From Straminergon stramineum (taxonomy: Eukaryota; Streptophyta; Bryopsida; Hypnales; Calliergonaceae), in NCBI GenBank assembly GCA_963920665.1, contig OY987268.1:8868501-8932500 (forward strand): a stretch of 64,000 bases of DNA, read 5' to 3'. Position numbers and translations under genes: made by a program. Numbering within the stretch: the first letter of the stretch is position 1; every line of letters begins with the position of its first letter. Below are positions 39,401 to 51,810 of the stretch, piece by piece. The notes under the pieces were generated by a model. It saw nothing but the letters and a program-made list of their open reading frames with translations. It was not told the DNA's origin and made no database searches.

Positions 39401-40060
39401 TTTAAAGAGAAAATATAAATGGAATTAAGAAAGTGGCAATTGAGATTATGACTATTCCCATGACATTGTCAAGTAAAGGTTGGTTTGTATACTTGAAGTT
39501 ATGTGGAGATCTAGTTCACTCTTACAAGAAATTTATAAAAAAAGAGGTGCTATGCAAAATTTTTGTTTATAGGAAAAATATGGCTATATGAAAAAAATGT
39601 ATTTAAAAAATAGATTCAAGTTTTGCATTTTTTGCATAAAAAAACAAATGTTTGGGATAAAGATAAGATATCCATACAATTAGATTTTGAAAACATTAAT
39701 AAATGTATTCTAGAACAATTTTGAAAGATTTTCTATTATAAATTCATCACAAATATCATTTTTGAGTTTACAATCTAATTTTTTTATAATTGTTTAAATT
39801 TATAATTTCCATTCTTTTGTGAAAAATAAAAAAATATTTATGACAAAAACAACAATACTTTGTTTATGCAGTAAATTTCTTAACATCAAGTAAACACTAA
39901 ACACTTTGTGCTATTTTTAATACAATTCTCTTTCGACTCAATTTGAATTCTAAATATTCAAAGATAACCCAATCTTACCTTCATTTAAAAATCAGAAAAC
40001 TAAAACTTTTTTTTATGACCAAAAAGGTTGTTTGAATGTAGGTAATAATCTTAAATGGAT

Positions 40061-40081
40061 GATTGGGCATTTAGGGGTTAA
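40061..40081. mobile_element. Isolated right end of a TTAA-type element
   Basis: TTGGGCATTTAGGGG followed by TTAA (40078-40081) is identical in form to the right end of the outer element at 3926-5521. I could not find a matching left end within the preceding 1.5 kb. It is either a truncated element or one whose left end has decayed. Confidence 0.5.
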
Positions 40082-40375
40082 TTCTTGGACTTTATAGGAT
40101 TGGTGGTGTCGTCAAAGAACCCACACATTGAAATTTAGGCACTCTAAGCAAAAAATATATGTAAATTGACATACATGTTCAAATATGTGTATAATGTACT
40201 CACATGTGAGAAAATATAGGAACTTTATTAAGAATAAAGCAATATTATAGAATCAATTTTTATTTTTATAAAAAAGAAAAAATTCATATGAAGTGTTATT
40301 AAATTTCTTAAATTCAAACATCTTTATTAATGTCGTTTGGAAAATGTCACTGCACTCAACTAGTAAAATACTTGA

Positions 40376-40506
40376 TTCTGTTTTCTTCTTCTCTCTCCTT
40401 TTAATCTCTTACAAATTCTATTTTTCTCAATTTCTTTCTACTTCTTTCTTTTTAATTTCTACCTCTCTCTTTCTTCCTTTCTCCATTCTTTTTCCCTTTT
40501 TTTTGC
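40376..40506. repeat. Polypyrimidine tract of about 130 bp
   Basis: The plus strand is overwhelmingly C and T (tcttcttctctctcc, ctttctttttaatttctacctctc, ttcctttctcc and so on) with a few A interruptions. It is low-complexity DNA able in principle to adopt triplex structures. No gene is associated with it. Confidence 0.6.
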
Positions 40507-40882
40507 ATTGAATTATCATCTAGGACTTGCATCCCCAAATCCATTTGTCCCAATTCTCTAGTACAAAGTGTTTCAAAGAGTTACCAATAAAACCTAAAAC
40601 TATCATTGTAGAATGTTATCAACTTCAAAGTAATGAAGTCTTTAGTGGATGATTTTTAAGTATTTACTTTCTAAAGATGATTGAATTCAACAATGAAACC
40701 ATAAGACACATTAAAAAAATTCCTGTCATGAATTTGAAAATTCTCACAAAACTTCTTCAAATTTTTATATTCAAAATTATGAAAGAAATTTTTTTGCCTA
40801 CAAGAAAAAAAATACAAAAAACCTTTAGTTGCAACATTGACTCTATAAAAGAGCATCACCTTAGAACAAAAGCTTGCTTTAA

Positions 40883-41530
40883 CCCCTAAATGCCCAAGGC
40901 CTATTTGGGGTTTTTTGGTATTTGCTCTCAATTGAAGAAAATGCCAACATTTTGATAAGTTGTATCAATTATTTTTGAATTGTAACCGTATAAATTCAAA
41001 TTAGACATGTTAGAGATCACGGAGGAAAATAAAACACAACAATATCACTTACGGTATGAAAGATTATAATGTTTTGACCATGAGGGTGTTAAAACTACAG
41101 AAGTGATGTGAAGCCTTTCAATCCTCTTTTCACAAGTCAAATCTAAAAAGTTGGTGATCAAAAATATATGGGGTTAGAGGGCCTAACATACATAACTCCA
41201 ATCAATTTATGGCTTCTCAAAATCTACTCTACAATTTTTTTGAATGAATTTTGAATGTGATTATTTCTCCAAGATCTAGTGTATTTGAGGCTCATTTTCA
41301 AGAGCCCTCAACACTATGGAAAGTCAAAATTGCAATGGGTACCCTTGCACAAAATCTTGAATAGAAAAATCACTATCATTCATTTTCAAAATCGGATTTT
41401 TGATGCTAAAACTAGACTTCAAAGAGAACTTCCCCAAAATACAAACTACTAAAAATAGAAAATTGGTTAGGTTTTATTTAACTCCAAAGTTTTGCAAACA
41501 CCAGATTTTGGTGCCTTGGGCATTTTGAGG
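40883..41530. mobile_element. TTAA-flanked piggyBac-like MITE just upstream of a gene
   Basis: A 648-bp element with TTAA on both sides (40879-40882 and 41531-41534). It starts CCCCTAAATGCCCAAGGCC and ends CCTTGGGCATTTTGAGG. It is the uninterrupted relative of 3926-5521, with the empty insertion site at 41240-41243. It ends only about 100 bp before the likely first exon of the large gene at 41640-50589. Confidence 0.82.
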
Positions 41531-41639
41531 TTAAGTTAGATCCCCCCTCAATTGGCCCCAGTTCCTTTCAGCGAAGGAATGAAGGATCCAAGACTATACA
41601 AGCGGCACACTTAGAGGTCGGCTAAATTAGCCGGGCATT

Positions 41640-41948
41640 GCATTCCGGGGAACTGAAGCCCCCAACTAAGATTTTCAAGTCCACTCTAAGACTTGTCGTC
41701 TCCGTTGCTCTCACTAAGCTTTTCTCCCTTCAGTTCGTATGTTGCAACGAAAGCCCAAGCTCCCCGAGAGCTTCATCAAACCCTAGCCAAACCCCCCTCT
41801 CGCCTTCGCGCCATTGCACCTTCCCCCGGACGACGCCATCGCTCGTCGTCACGTGCTGTTCGCTGGTCCTGCTGCTGGTTTACGGCCACGCAGTTGCGTC
41901 CCCTTGCAATTCCAAGGGAGCGCCAAGCCACGTTTTTATCCATCCGAG
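41640..41948 (+). promoter_or_regulatory. Probable first non-coding exon of the large nuclear-protein gene
   Basis: CpG-rich DNA resumes here and ends with CCGAG|GTCAGT, a plausible donor at 41949. AAACCCTAG, a telo-box-like element common in plant leaders, lies at 41778-41786. The enclosed frames (to about 88 codons) have low-complexity Ser/Arg/Pro content and continue into no downstream exon in frame, so I read this as 5'UTR. A GT-rich microsatellite follows at about 41966-41990. The transcription start cannot be fixed. Confidence 0.5.
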
Positions 41949-42330
41949 GTCAGTGCTAATCAAATGGTGTGTGTGTTTGTGTTTGTGTGTGTTATAATTC
42001 TGGCTTCTCTTTTGCTGCGCTAGGGTTTGGAGTCGGTGGGGTGGGGAGTCGCCGTTGTGTAGCTCCTGATCGTCAATTCGGGATCCGATGAGGCTGATTT
42101 GAGTGGAGTGAGAATATCTCGGTTCGGAGGTTCGGGGTTCTGAGTTCGTTCGTTCGGGAGTTTAGGAAGACGGCAGCTTGATGAGGGGATCAGCTTTGGG
42201 AGCTAGAGCTGTAAGGTTTTACGGTATGACATGGAGGGGGCTTCATCACAGCAGGGACAGAGCGAGGGTTTCAAATTTTTATGGAGAATTGTTACTTTTG
42301 AGGTTGGGCATATGGCTGGTGGTCTACTGG

Positions 42331-42775
42331 TGCATACTAGGAAGCTTATGTTAAGAGTGGGAAGGCTTCGATGATGACATTTCTGTACATGTCGTCGTGT
42401 CAATTTAGGTGAATGAAATGCTTGGGGTTTCTTAGTTATGGGAGCCAGGAAGCACTCATCTTCGTTCAAAATGAGTTCCTTAGCAGGGGGCAGTTTAGTC
42501 GAGTGCGTTTACTTACGTGCAGGTGACCTAATCCGGTTTGTATTATGCTGCATACTAGGAAGGTTGTTATGCTAATAGTGTGAAGGATTCAATGATGACA
42601 ATTTCTCTGACATGACCATATCAACTTGTCAATTCTGGCGAATGAAATGCTTGAGGTTTGTTACTGATGAGAAGTAGGGAGCGCTCATCTCCATCGGAAA
42701 TGAGTTTCTGAGCAGGGGAACAGTTCAGCTCAGTCGAGTAGTCATGGTACGTATTTTCATTTATATGCAGGTGAC
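42331..42775. repeat. Tandem duplication (about 190-220 bp) in the leader region
   Basis: Unit 1 starts with tgcatactaggaag at 42331 and unit 2 with the same phrase at 42549. Both contain gatgacaattt-like, gaatgaaatgctt and gcactcatct/gcgctcatct phrases. Both end in (t)gcag|gtgac at about 42519 and 42767. The duplication therefore copied a potential splice acceptor. It lies between the first non-coding exon and the ATG at 43210. Confidence 0.75.
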
Positions 42776-43209
42776 GTATTCCTGTGTTTGTGTGGGTTTT
42801 CCAGGACTCTGTAAATATTTGATCCGGGATGATGGAAGACGACTCGGAGTGGTTCTATTGCACGCCCTAGATTTGAGGCAATGATAAGAGTTAGGCCAGT
42901 GCACCTACCATCGCATGGTTGAAGTGGTAAGGGCTAGGGCCGGGAGCCTGTTTCCGAGGTTTCAGCGATCGAGCTGAAGAAACGAGATAGTGCGGTGCGT
43001 GATGCCGTAGCGGTCCGGTCCAGGAGTTCCTGCAACCTGATTGGTGCCGAGGTCGGCTGCTGCACTCCGTAGCAGATGAGTTCAAGATACGACGATACAT
43101 TCTGGGAACTAAATGTACCGCTTCCTGTATGATAAACTAGGAGAGTGCGAAATTTCCTTTGAAATTGGTTGATCCCTTCGCAGACCGCTGCCTAGTTCTT
43201 AGAGAAGCA

Positions 43210-46200
43210 ATGGCTTCCATACAGAGGTTGGACACGACGAATTTGAGCAGTCCCGATGCGGGTTTGCACAATGTTGGCTCGCACCGGAATTTTGGTGCTG
43301 CTGGCTTGGAGAAGTCTCATAGTTTCCGGGAGAGTCATGAGGGTCGGGTGTCTGGGCCATCGACCTCCCACAGCGAGGCTCTGCCTCTTACGAGCTTTCT
43401 TCTCCTCGACAGCATAAGCTTGCCCAGTGCCAAGTCGACTGCTCAAGTTGAGCTCCGAAGGGCCATGAACGCTTTGAGCGAGGATCGAGTGATCGAGGAC
43501 TCGGGCCTGGGAAACGTACAGTCTAAGCCGTTGGAGAGTTGCAGTGCCGAAGAAATCAGACGCATGAAGCTTGGGCTTCAGGAATGCGCGATGCGGGCCA
43601 AGTACGTTATTCTATTGCCGGCTCAGTCGCGGTTTTTGTTTGGAAGCAGTCCAAGGTTGAGAGATTTGATGTGTCAAGTGGAGTGTGTTAGAACGGTATG
43701 ATAGTATTGGGGTTGATTGGTTGTGATAAGGGTAGGGATGGCTCTGTTGGGGGAATAAACATGAGGGAATGAGTGTAGCTGTGGTGCGGGGCTCTGAACG
43801 ATTGGATTGAATGTGAATTGGCAGAGAACGCGTGCGACACCTATCGGAGGCGGTGAACAAGGTGGACAGATTTATTGCAATGCAGAGAAAGAGAATTAGA
43901 GCGGACAGTGGTGCACATGATCGAGCATCTCATGGGGGTCCAGGTCCTAGAGGTGCAGGGTTGGGGCCTGCGACGAAAGGCAGCGGTCGTGGTGCTTCGA
44001 GTAGTGGTGAGGGTTCAGGGATGGGGATGGTTTCGAGCATGGGGACACAGAAGGGAGCTGACAAGAGTAAAAGCGGGATGATCAACAAGCGGATGAGGAC
44101 TTCTTTGGCTGATGCACGGGTAAGCACGTTTTGTAAATTAGAACTAACTTATTTTTAGGGTTTGCAGAATAAACTGCGATGAATTGGGTGTTTTTACGAG
44201 TTTGTGACGGGTGAGCTCGGGGGGTTTGCAGCCTGAGGGGCGGCCAAGCAACTTGAGCGTGCAGAGATCCTCAGGGGTACAAGAAAGAGACCGGGAGAGC
44301 CCTCGGCCAAGTGGGTTGGTAAGTTGCTCTGTGGAAGAGAAGGATAAAGGTAGTGTAGGAGGCAGTGTAGGAGTGAGCGAAGGATGGGAGAAGACTAAGT
44401 TGAAAGGACGACGATCAGCTACCGTGAAAGCGGAGGCATCATCTGTAGTTAGCAATGTGAACGGTATGGCTGATGCGGAACGAGAGCAGAAGGGTAGTAG
44501 TCAACAGCATCGGGTTGGTGGCGATGGTCGATCACGTCCGAGCGAGGGCCATGGTTACAGGTACGTGAGTATTGTGGAGATGTTGTTGGAAGGAATGATT
44601 GAGGTGTTATGCAATTGGTTGAGATGCAGTGATTTAAGTTTTGGTGATGGATTTTGAGCAATTCGTCCGAGTTGTGGGAGTTTGAGTGAAGGTTTGAGGT
44701 GTGCCATTGGAAGAGACGGACGTGAATGTTGGTTTATTCTGAGCTGGATGTGGTATATGAGGTGAATGTGGAGTGGTTTGCAGGGACCATATGCTTGTAT
44801 GTGGCATCGGTGTTTGTGAATATATTTTTCCTGTTGTGTCCTGGAATTCATTGAAGCAGGCATGGGTTTTTGGAGAGTGGGTTTTCGAAGAGTGGGGTTT
44901 TCGATGAGTGAGGTGTTGATGCGTTCTGGTTGTGAAATCTGGGAAATACGAGGATGTGAAGGTGATCTTGTTGTTGGTATGGCAGGTCGGGACCCGTGCA
45001 TGGTAGTCTGACCGCGCAGAAAGCGGAATCAGTTGTGCTGGCCAATGGGTCTGGTATACGAGGGAGCAAATTGGAGGGTGACGTTGGATCACAGTCCGTA
45101 GGGAAAGCGGATCGGTCTGGTTTGTCAGAGCGGGAGCGTTCGAACGGCAAGGCTGTAGCCAAGTACGTGTTGTAAATTGCTTGTTGCGTGCGGCGACATG
45201 TTTGCGATTGGGCTGTGTCCTGTTGTGTCCTGTGATACTGAGCTGCGATGAGACGGTGATTCTGGTGGAAAGTTGGAGTTGGTAATGTGGGTCACGTTTG
45301 GATATGTGAATGCTTTGGGGATGTGTCTTGCAGACCGGTTAGTCGGGATGAAGGGCGTGCACCAAGTCTGGGGATAGTACCGAAGGCTAAGGGAGCGAGA
45401 GCACCGCGGTCGAATTTGGTGGCTGGCGGTAGCCAGCCCGGGCAGATGGGTCGTTCGTCATCATTCCCAGAGGTTCGAGAGAAGTTGTCGGTGACGAGTC
45501 CAGCGAAGGCACAGGTTCCGTCCGGGCCGATCAACCGGAAGAGGGCTGCCCCGTCGCGGTCATCATCCCCACCTGTTGCGTCATGGGGTAGCTCCCGACC
45601 TCAGAAGAAAGCACGTGCGCGACGAGTGAACGTGATGCCTCCTGTCATCTCAGTTCCTGCAAAAGAAGAGGCAAACGGGGTGGAGGATCTGGGTACCGCT
45701 TCCCGGGAAGGAAGTGCTTCGGGTGCAGCTCCAAGCTCAAGGTCAACCCCTGCAGTCACGGGCCTGGGTGTGAACCTGCCGAAGCGAGCTTCAGGTGGGC
45801 AAACTGCTCCTCAAAGTAAGGCACAGACGGAGCGGTTGTCAGTTTCTGTGGGGCCTGCGGTGAGCGAGGTATGCTTGGACGACGGGCAGAAGAGTAAGGG
45901 GAGACGGCGCAAGCAAGAAGAAGAGGAAGGGGATCAGAAAGTGTCTGGCACGAGTGAGAAGTCGGGATCTGTGGTGGGGACGACGAGCAGAGGGCTTTCG
46001 GTAGTAGGGGAAGAGAGTGGAGGGGGGGATGGGGTGAGGCGGCAGGGGCGGACAGGTAGGGGTCCCGTGACACCGCGGGTGGTGGCGGTGAGCTCTCCGA
46101 TCGAGAAGGTGGAGATTTCACCGGTGATTGTGAAGCCTACAAGGGTTGGAAGAGCGACTGTGGAGACGAAAGTGGCAGGGTAGGTATTTGACAGTGATGG

Positions 46201-49200
46201 AAGCATGGTTGGATGTGAGTGATAGTGAGATAGATGTGCTCCATTTATGCCTGAGTGGTATGTTTTGTCTCGTCATGTCTACCTTTTCTTTGTTCTAGTT
46301 TTCTGTAAGTGTTATCTGCGTTATAGTAAACCTTACACTCTTTTCGGATAGCATGATCAGTGGTGAGTGCAGATAAAATAGTAAGTTGTCGATTATTTCT
46401 ATTTCTGGTTTTAGTTTGGTGCTTGCAAGGCCTATTATCCATGAGTTCGAGTATGCTGTGTGCTGTGATCGGAAGTGGGAATTTGGTATGTTGTTTATTG
46501 TATAGTGGTCCTGGTGAGAGCTACTTGGAGTGAAGGCCTTTGATGTGGTGTTGATATTGGTATTGTCCGCGGTTGCGTATTCGTGTGATCGGATGCAGAG
46601 TTGGGCGCCCAGCGAAGAACGGCAACAGTGATCGCAAAATTTCAAGCAGACCAAGACGTTTACTGAACAGTAACGGAACTGAGTTTTCTGGTATGAATCC
46701 GATCCTTTCGTTATTCTGAAATTATGATTGTGCGAGTTAGATGAAATGGAAAGAATAATTCGTTTCATTCCAGGATTTAGCAAAAGCCTGCTTTTGTCCA
46801 ATGGCGTAATTTGTTCTGAGTTCTGTTTTTAATACTCAGGTGAGGAGGAGGAGGATCACGAGCAACTCTCGAGAGCCGTTCAGCAAGCCGTAGACTTCAG
46901 TGGTGAGACTCTAGTTTGACAGATATGTTGCATGTTCATTTCAGGTTTTTTGTAATGCTTTTCTTTAGAATGACTTTGTTGTGGTTTTTTGTGGGGACGC
47001 ATCTTGTTTCGGGTTGCAATACTTTAATATGATAAATTTACTTTCTTGATAAAATATTCCTTAATGGAGGGCTTCCGATCAAGTCCTCGAAGGATCACGT
47101 TGTGAAGTATCGTTTGCGATTGAAACCTGTTTTGGGCTCCTTGGTCCTTAGAGGCTTAGATTTTTCTCGTTTTTTCTCGTTTTTTCTTTCCATTTTATTC
47201 CTTTTAATTTGCTGTTGTAGTAGGAACAGACTCCTTGAGGTCTCACGCACAGCCTTATAGACTGCTTTTTATTTCAAGACTACTTGGACAAGTTCATCCT
47301 TATCCAACTTACATCTATGTGTGCAGCATTGGCGTGCCATAACAGTTTCTGGAGACAAGTGGAACCATACTTCGCTTATGTTACTGCGGATGACCTTTCT
47401 CTTTTACATAGACAGGTATTTTTTCTCCTGTGTCATACTTAAGTCACTTCTTTTTGATTCTGGTTGCACTTTTATGACTGATGTATTTGGTCTCGTGACT
47501 ATACCCAATTTACTTGCAATATTCCAAGTTGACACCTTGAATTTTTATGAAGTATGATCGAGTGGTTTTTGATGACGAAATCTTTTGTCCACTTTTGTAG
47601 ATGGCTATGGCTGACGAAATTATCCCCACTTCCCAATCTCAGAGTGAGGGTGCAGCAGTCAAATCCCCAACTACTGGTGATAGGGTCTCAGACAGTGATG
47701 AAGTGAAGAATTGGAACAGCGTGAGAGAGCAGAGCGCGAAAGAAGGAAATCTCAGGAGGGGAAGGGTTGGGGGGTGGTATGACAAGGTCTTTCCATTGTC
47801 ACAACTACTACTATCTGCGATTATTAGCGAAAGGGAAGACGACGATCGTCAGAAAATAACTGACGAGTCCTGTCCGGATCGAGATTCAGATTCTCCTCTG
47901 CATCTGAGTAACCACAGTGAGATGGATTATGATAGAAGGGATGCAGAGGGCGAGTCAGATGTAGATAACTTGAAACCTGAGTCTGAGTGGTGGAGTGCCG
48001 GGGCCAAAGAGGGAGGTTATGGCAAAGGCTCTCCTACGTCTGGCGGTCAAGGGAGTCGCCTGAGGGCTGAAGATCAAGGTTGGTTTGTAGCTCTGCTAGG
48101 ATCTCGATGTGTGTTACAGAATTTGCTGTTTTGTGTTTTCCGATGGAATTCTGCAGTGCCTTCGGGAATTTCTGGATTCCTGTATCCCTCCAATATATGT
48201 TAATTATTGGGTATTGATATATGTCTGACTGTAAATTGTACCTGTAGAATTGTCCTGTAGAGTTTACGAGGATTGTAGTGGTGACGAGCAATTGTACATT
48301 GGTGATGTGGCAGACGGGGACGACATTCTTTTTCGTAGCAATGGCCCTCAATCGGCTGGGTCGGATTTGGGTAATGGTGGGGAAGTTTCTGTAAGGGATA
48401 GCCAAGCAGGATTTGGTAGGCAGTTAGGAAATGGATTGATGGATTGGGATGAGGAATACCGAAGGATGAGCCTGGATGATAGGTTATATTTGGAGTTGAG
48501 CAGCATTGGGTTGCTACCTGGACAATCGGTATGTGGGCAAGGCTTGACTGAGATTGTGTGTTTGCTGATGAGCAAGTGGGTTGCTTAGGGATTTTTTGTG
48601 GCTTTGATTTTTAATGTGCATATCTCTTGTTTTTTAATAGGCAGTCGTTGTCGCGACCGTGCTAATTATTGAGCTGGCACTAGTAGTTTTTCGGAGATTC
48701 TCTTAGGTTGACTTTTATCCTATCTTATTATGATTTTCCTTTTTATAATGACAGCAGGTTGAGCACCAGGACCAGGAGGTGGATGATATTGGTGATGAGT
48801 TGCGGAGACTTCAAACGGATCTCTTTGAGCAAGTAAGATGCATTGGATTCTGGATGCCTTTAACAGCATATGAAAAGGAAAAAAATATGAATATTTTGTA
48901 GTTGCCTGCAACGACTCATGCTACGTGGTGCTCGATGTGCAGGTTTTGAGTAACAAGGAGCGTTTGTGTAGACTTGAGAGTGCAGTTGTAGAAAAAAGAA
49001 CGATTGAGGAGAGGTATGACCAATCTGACATTTCTGTTTTTGAGTTGAAAAGTCGTTGGAGGTATCATCGAGTTGCTATCCATCTCTACGTGGTGCAATT
49101 GTGCAAGAGTAACTGGGTTCTCTTTATATTAATTTGCGGCTGCTCTTATGCAGGGCTCGTGAGAAACTTGCCATGGACAGACTGGTGGAGCTGGCATATA

Positions 49201-50589
49201 AGAAGAAATCGGTACATTTCTAAAATATGTCTATTTATGTTTTAAGTAAATTTGGGACTGCTGTGAAGTCATCCTGGACTATTTTTCCATAGGAATTGTC
49301 CCTGTTATCTTTTTTTTCCTTTCCCTCCCATCCTCCCTGGTCATGACAGTCTACTCAGGCAATTCTATGGTAGTCATTGACTATATTTATTTCCAAATGT
49401 AGGGCGGTCGTTCTGCGAAGGGAGCTGCTGGAAAGGGAGCAAAAGCAGCTGCTCTGGCATTTGCAACGCGGGTTTTGGCGAGGGTTCATGATTACGAGGC
49501 TGGTCATAGTTGTTTAACGGATCCTGCCTTGCGAGATCGTCTTTTCTGTATCCCTCCCAGTCTAGTAGAATCTACTCCGGATGCTGCCATGGATGCCGGC
49601 GCCGTTGCAACAACTGCCGAAAGAATGGCGTCCCCAACAGGTGCACTTCTTTTCGGATACTGATCTTTCCCGATCGATCTTTTGATGCTGTATATTCGTA
49701 TTTAGATTTTTTTATCTCGCTTCCAGAGTTTTTTGTTCGATCTTCACAGTTGTCTACTCCTATCTCTAGCATATGTCATGTTCAGTGTCATTCTTCCACT
49801 CACTGGATCTTGGTGCCTCGAGTTTCTATCTGAAAGTGTGAAGAGTAGTCAGTTCGACAATCTGGCGTTCGTATACGGTATGCCGTCACTTACAAGTCCT
49901 GGATCATATCAGGTGGAACAATGTTGGTAGGAGTTTCTGCTGGTCACCGAATGGAGGAATCTGAGAGGCCCCCGTTTAACGGACAGTCTTCAGCCATGGA
50001 TTACAATCGTCTCAAGGAAGAGGCCTGGGTGTCGCGAGCTAGGGATAGAGAGGCCTTCTTAGAAGATGTCTCTGGGTACACAAGCACTCGTGATGTGAAC
50101 ACCTTGAGCTCGAACGGCTTAGGTGGAATCAAAGGCAAGCGAAGTGAACGAGATCGGGATACCAAGGGAGGGGCGCCACCAAGGACAGCTCCAAGTAATG
50201 CCAAGGGTGAGCGGAAAACGAAAACGAAGCCCAGGCAAAAGACGGGACCAGTGTTGAAGCCATTGCAGGGCTTGGTGGCGAAGACAGCAGATCAGCAGTC
50301 TGGCAAGGTCAGGCCTTCGAGTCATGAGGGCTATGGTGCAAGACATGCGACGAGGAGGGAAGAACCAATGCCAAGCTTACCGGTTTTCCAGGATCTGCAG
50401 CCGGAACCCGACGGACCACTCGATCTGGATGGCATTCCTCTACCGGGAATGGAAGAAATGAACATGGATCAAGCGGACATTGGGTCATGGCTTGACTTCA
50501 ATTTGGAGGACCCGATGCAACAGACAGACGACGGCCTCATGGGATTGGACATTCCCATGGACGACTTGTCCGGGTTGATGATGATCTGA
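43210..50589 (+). CDS. Large basic low-complexity nuclear-type protein (At4g29790/At2g19390 family)
   Basis: Fifteen coding exons: 43210-43601, 43825-44119, 44232-44560, 44986-45162, 45334-46179, 46599-46669, 46840-46902, 47327-47415, 47601-48078, 48248-48528, 48758-48832, 48943-49013, 49154-49211, 49403-49640, 49913-50589. All are GT-AG with consistent phases, giving 1379 aa. Similarity to the plant family often labelled 'serine/arginine repetitive matrix-like' is seen in several blocks: SHSFRE near the N-terminus, NKRMRTSLADAR, VGRPAKNGNSDRK, FWRQVEPYF, PLSQLLLSAIISE, RRMSLDDRLYLELSSIGL, MDRLVELAYKK and the C-terminal MGLDIPMDDLSGLMMI. Between these lie Ser/Gly/Lys/Arg-rich disordered regions. 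The role is unknown. Basic patches suggest the nucleus. The ATG is the first in frame after stops. The leader contains a duplication. Confidence 0.93.
48751..48760 (+). other. NAGNAG tandem splice acceptor (exon 11 of the large gene)
   Basis: The sequence ACAGCAG|GTT offers two acceptors three bases apart. Use of the first would add one Gln before VEHQDQEVDD. Frame is kept either way. The model uses the second. Confidence 0.6.
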
Positions 50590-51800
50590 GCATTGAGTTG
50601 GCGGGGTTTGACGAAGCACGTCGCCCTCTTATGTACATTGAAAGTTGCCCTCAGCAAGAGAGAGGTCCAGAGGCGGTTACCCAAATTAGGGGGACCAGGG
50701 ATGCTGTTTGCAGGACGGGGTCTGAGGTTAAATAATGGATGTGGTGGGAAAACCATCATACTTGTACGTTTACAAGGTTGAGAGTTTTAGGAATTTTTTT
50801 CAACAGAACTAGCGATGCTGTTCAATGTATATGAAAACGCATTGGGCTGCGTTTGAACGCAGCCGTGTCACTGTGACTCCAGAGTCCAGATAGTGGATTA
50901 CCATCTTGTACCAAAATTTTCTTCAATCATTTTCATTCTTCGACGGATCAGTCAATCTGATTGACGCAGTTTTGGCCTGGTGCACCTCAGTCGAATAGGA
51001 AGCCAACAATTTCCGAGTGATACCAGCTGGAGGACTCGATAGACCTCATGCCGGCTCTTCTCGGCAATGGAACTATTCCCAGGTTCCATTCCGCGAAAAC
51101 TTCTTATTTGACCGAGGCCTCTTGGGCTGGTTTGTACTCCCCTTTCTATTATGCATCGGGCATTCGTCCCTTTTGTTTCAAGAATAAAGTAGAAAATTCG
51201 AATGCCCCGGTCAAATTTTGATTGTGATGAACTGGGCCACACAACATTCTAGAGCAATATTTAGCGATCCAGGCACTCCCTTTCACTGTAGCTGCTTTAT
51301 GGCTGGCAGTGACTGCACGTTCCCACAATAAGTTGGTTTGCTGATTGCCCACACTTTCATTCTTGAACTCAAGATACAAGATGATCTGCTGGGTGTGAAC
51401 CAAAGGAGATCTAGGAATATCCGGGCATCTTCGATACCCCAATGCTTCCTTGGACTAGCAGATGAACGGAAGGTGTTGGCACTTCAGGAGAGTGCAGAAT
51501 GTCGGCACGTTTTGGTTCAGCGCAAGGTTTTGTGTCAGAGGCTTACTTGGAACTCTTTCGCCTACAGAAACTGACTCATAATCGGGTGTCATCACAGGTG
51601 ATTTGTTTCCAAATTCGACCCTGTGATTCTGAGCTCGAGACTCTCATCTCATAGTACAAATTTCCTCCTGAAAAATTTCAAACTGTGTTTGCTCAAATCG
51701 CCTCCATTCTCAGGGCAAAAACTCTCGAACTCAAAGGTTTCCAATACTACAGGGGCGTGAAGTGACAGGCATGTAAATTCCCAAAAAATCTTCTCGAGTC
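50590..51800. other. 3'UTR of the large gene and intergenic spacer
   Basis: About the first 250 bp should be 3'UTR. The rest has gene-like GC but only overlapping frames of 76-97 codons on both strands with no recognised product, so no gene is called. A perfect short palindrome is listed separately. Confidence 0.5.
50845..50864. repeat. Perfect 20-bp palindrome downstream of the large gene
   Basis: GGCTGCGTT is followed directly by TG and AACGCAGCC, forming a 9-bp GC-rich stem with almost no loop. It sits about 255 bp after the stop codon, near the likely end of the 3'UTR. Confidence 0.7.
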
Positions 51801-51803
51801 TAT

Positions 51804-51810
51804 TATAAAA
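51804..51810 (+). promoter_or_regulatory. Candidate TATA box of the TL17-type gene
   Basis: TATAAAA lies 234 bp before the ATG at 52044 and is followed by a CT-rich stretch (51890-51960) typical of plant leaders for photosynthesis genes. Confidence 0.45.

Noticed and set aside
41638..42023. Frames of 69-119 codons in the first exon of the large gene
   Set aside because: Their content looks like a Ser/Pro/Arg-rich leader and none continues in frame through the donor to a recognised exon. Treated as 5'UTR.
43930..46206. Many minus-strand frames of 65-121 codons opposite the large gene
   Set aside because: They are shadows of Ser/Arg/Gly-rich coding sequence. The plus-strand exons join in phase and match a plant family.
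51149..51442. 97-codon minus-strand frame between the large gene and TL17
   Set aside because: No recognised family. It overlaps other frames and lies in likely UTR or spacer DNA.
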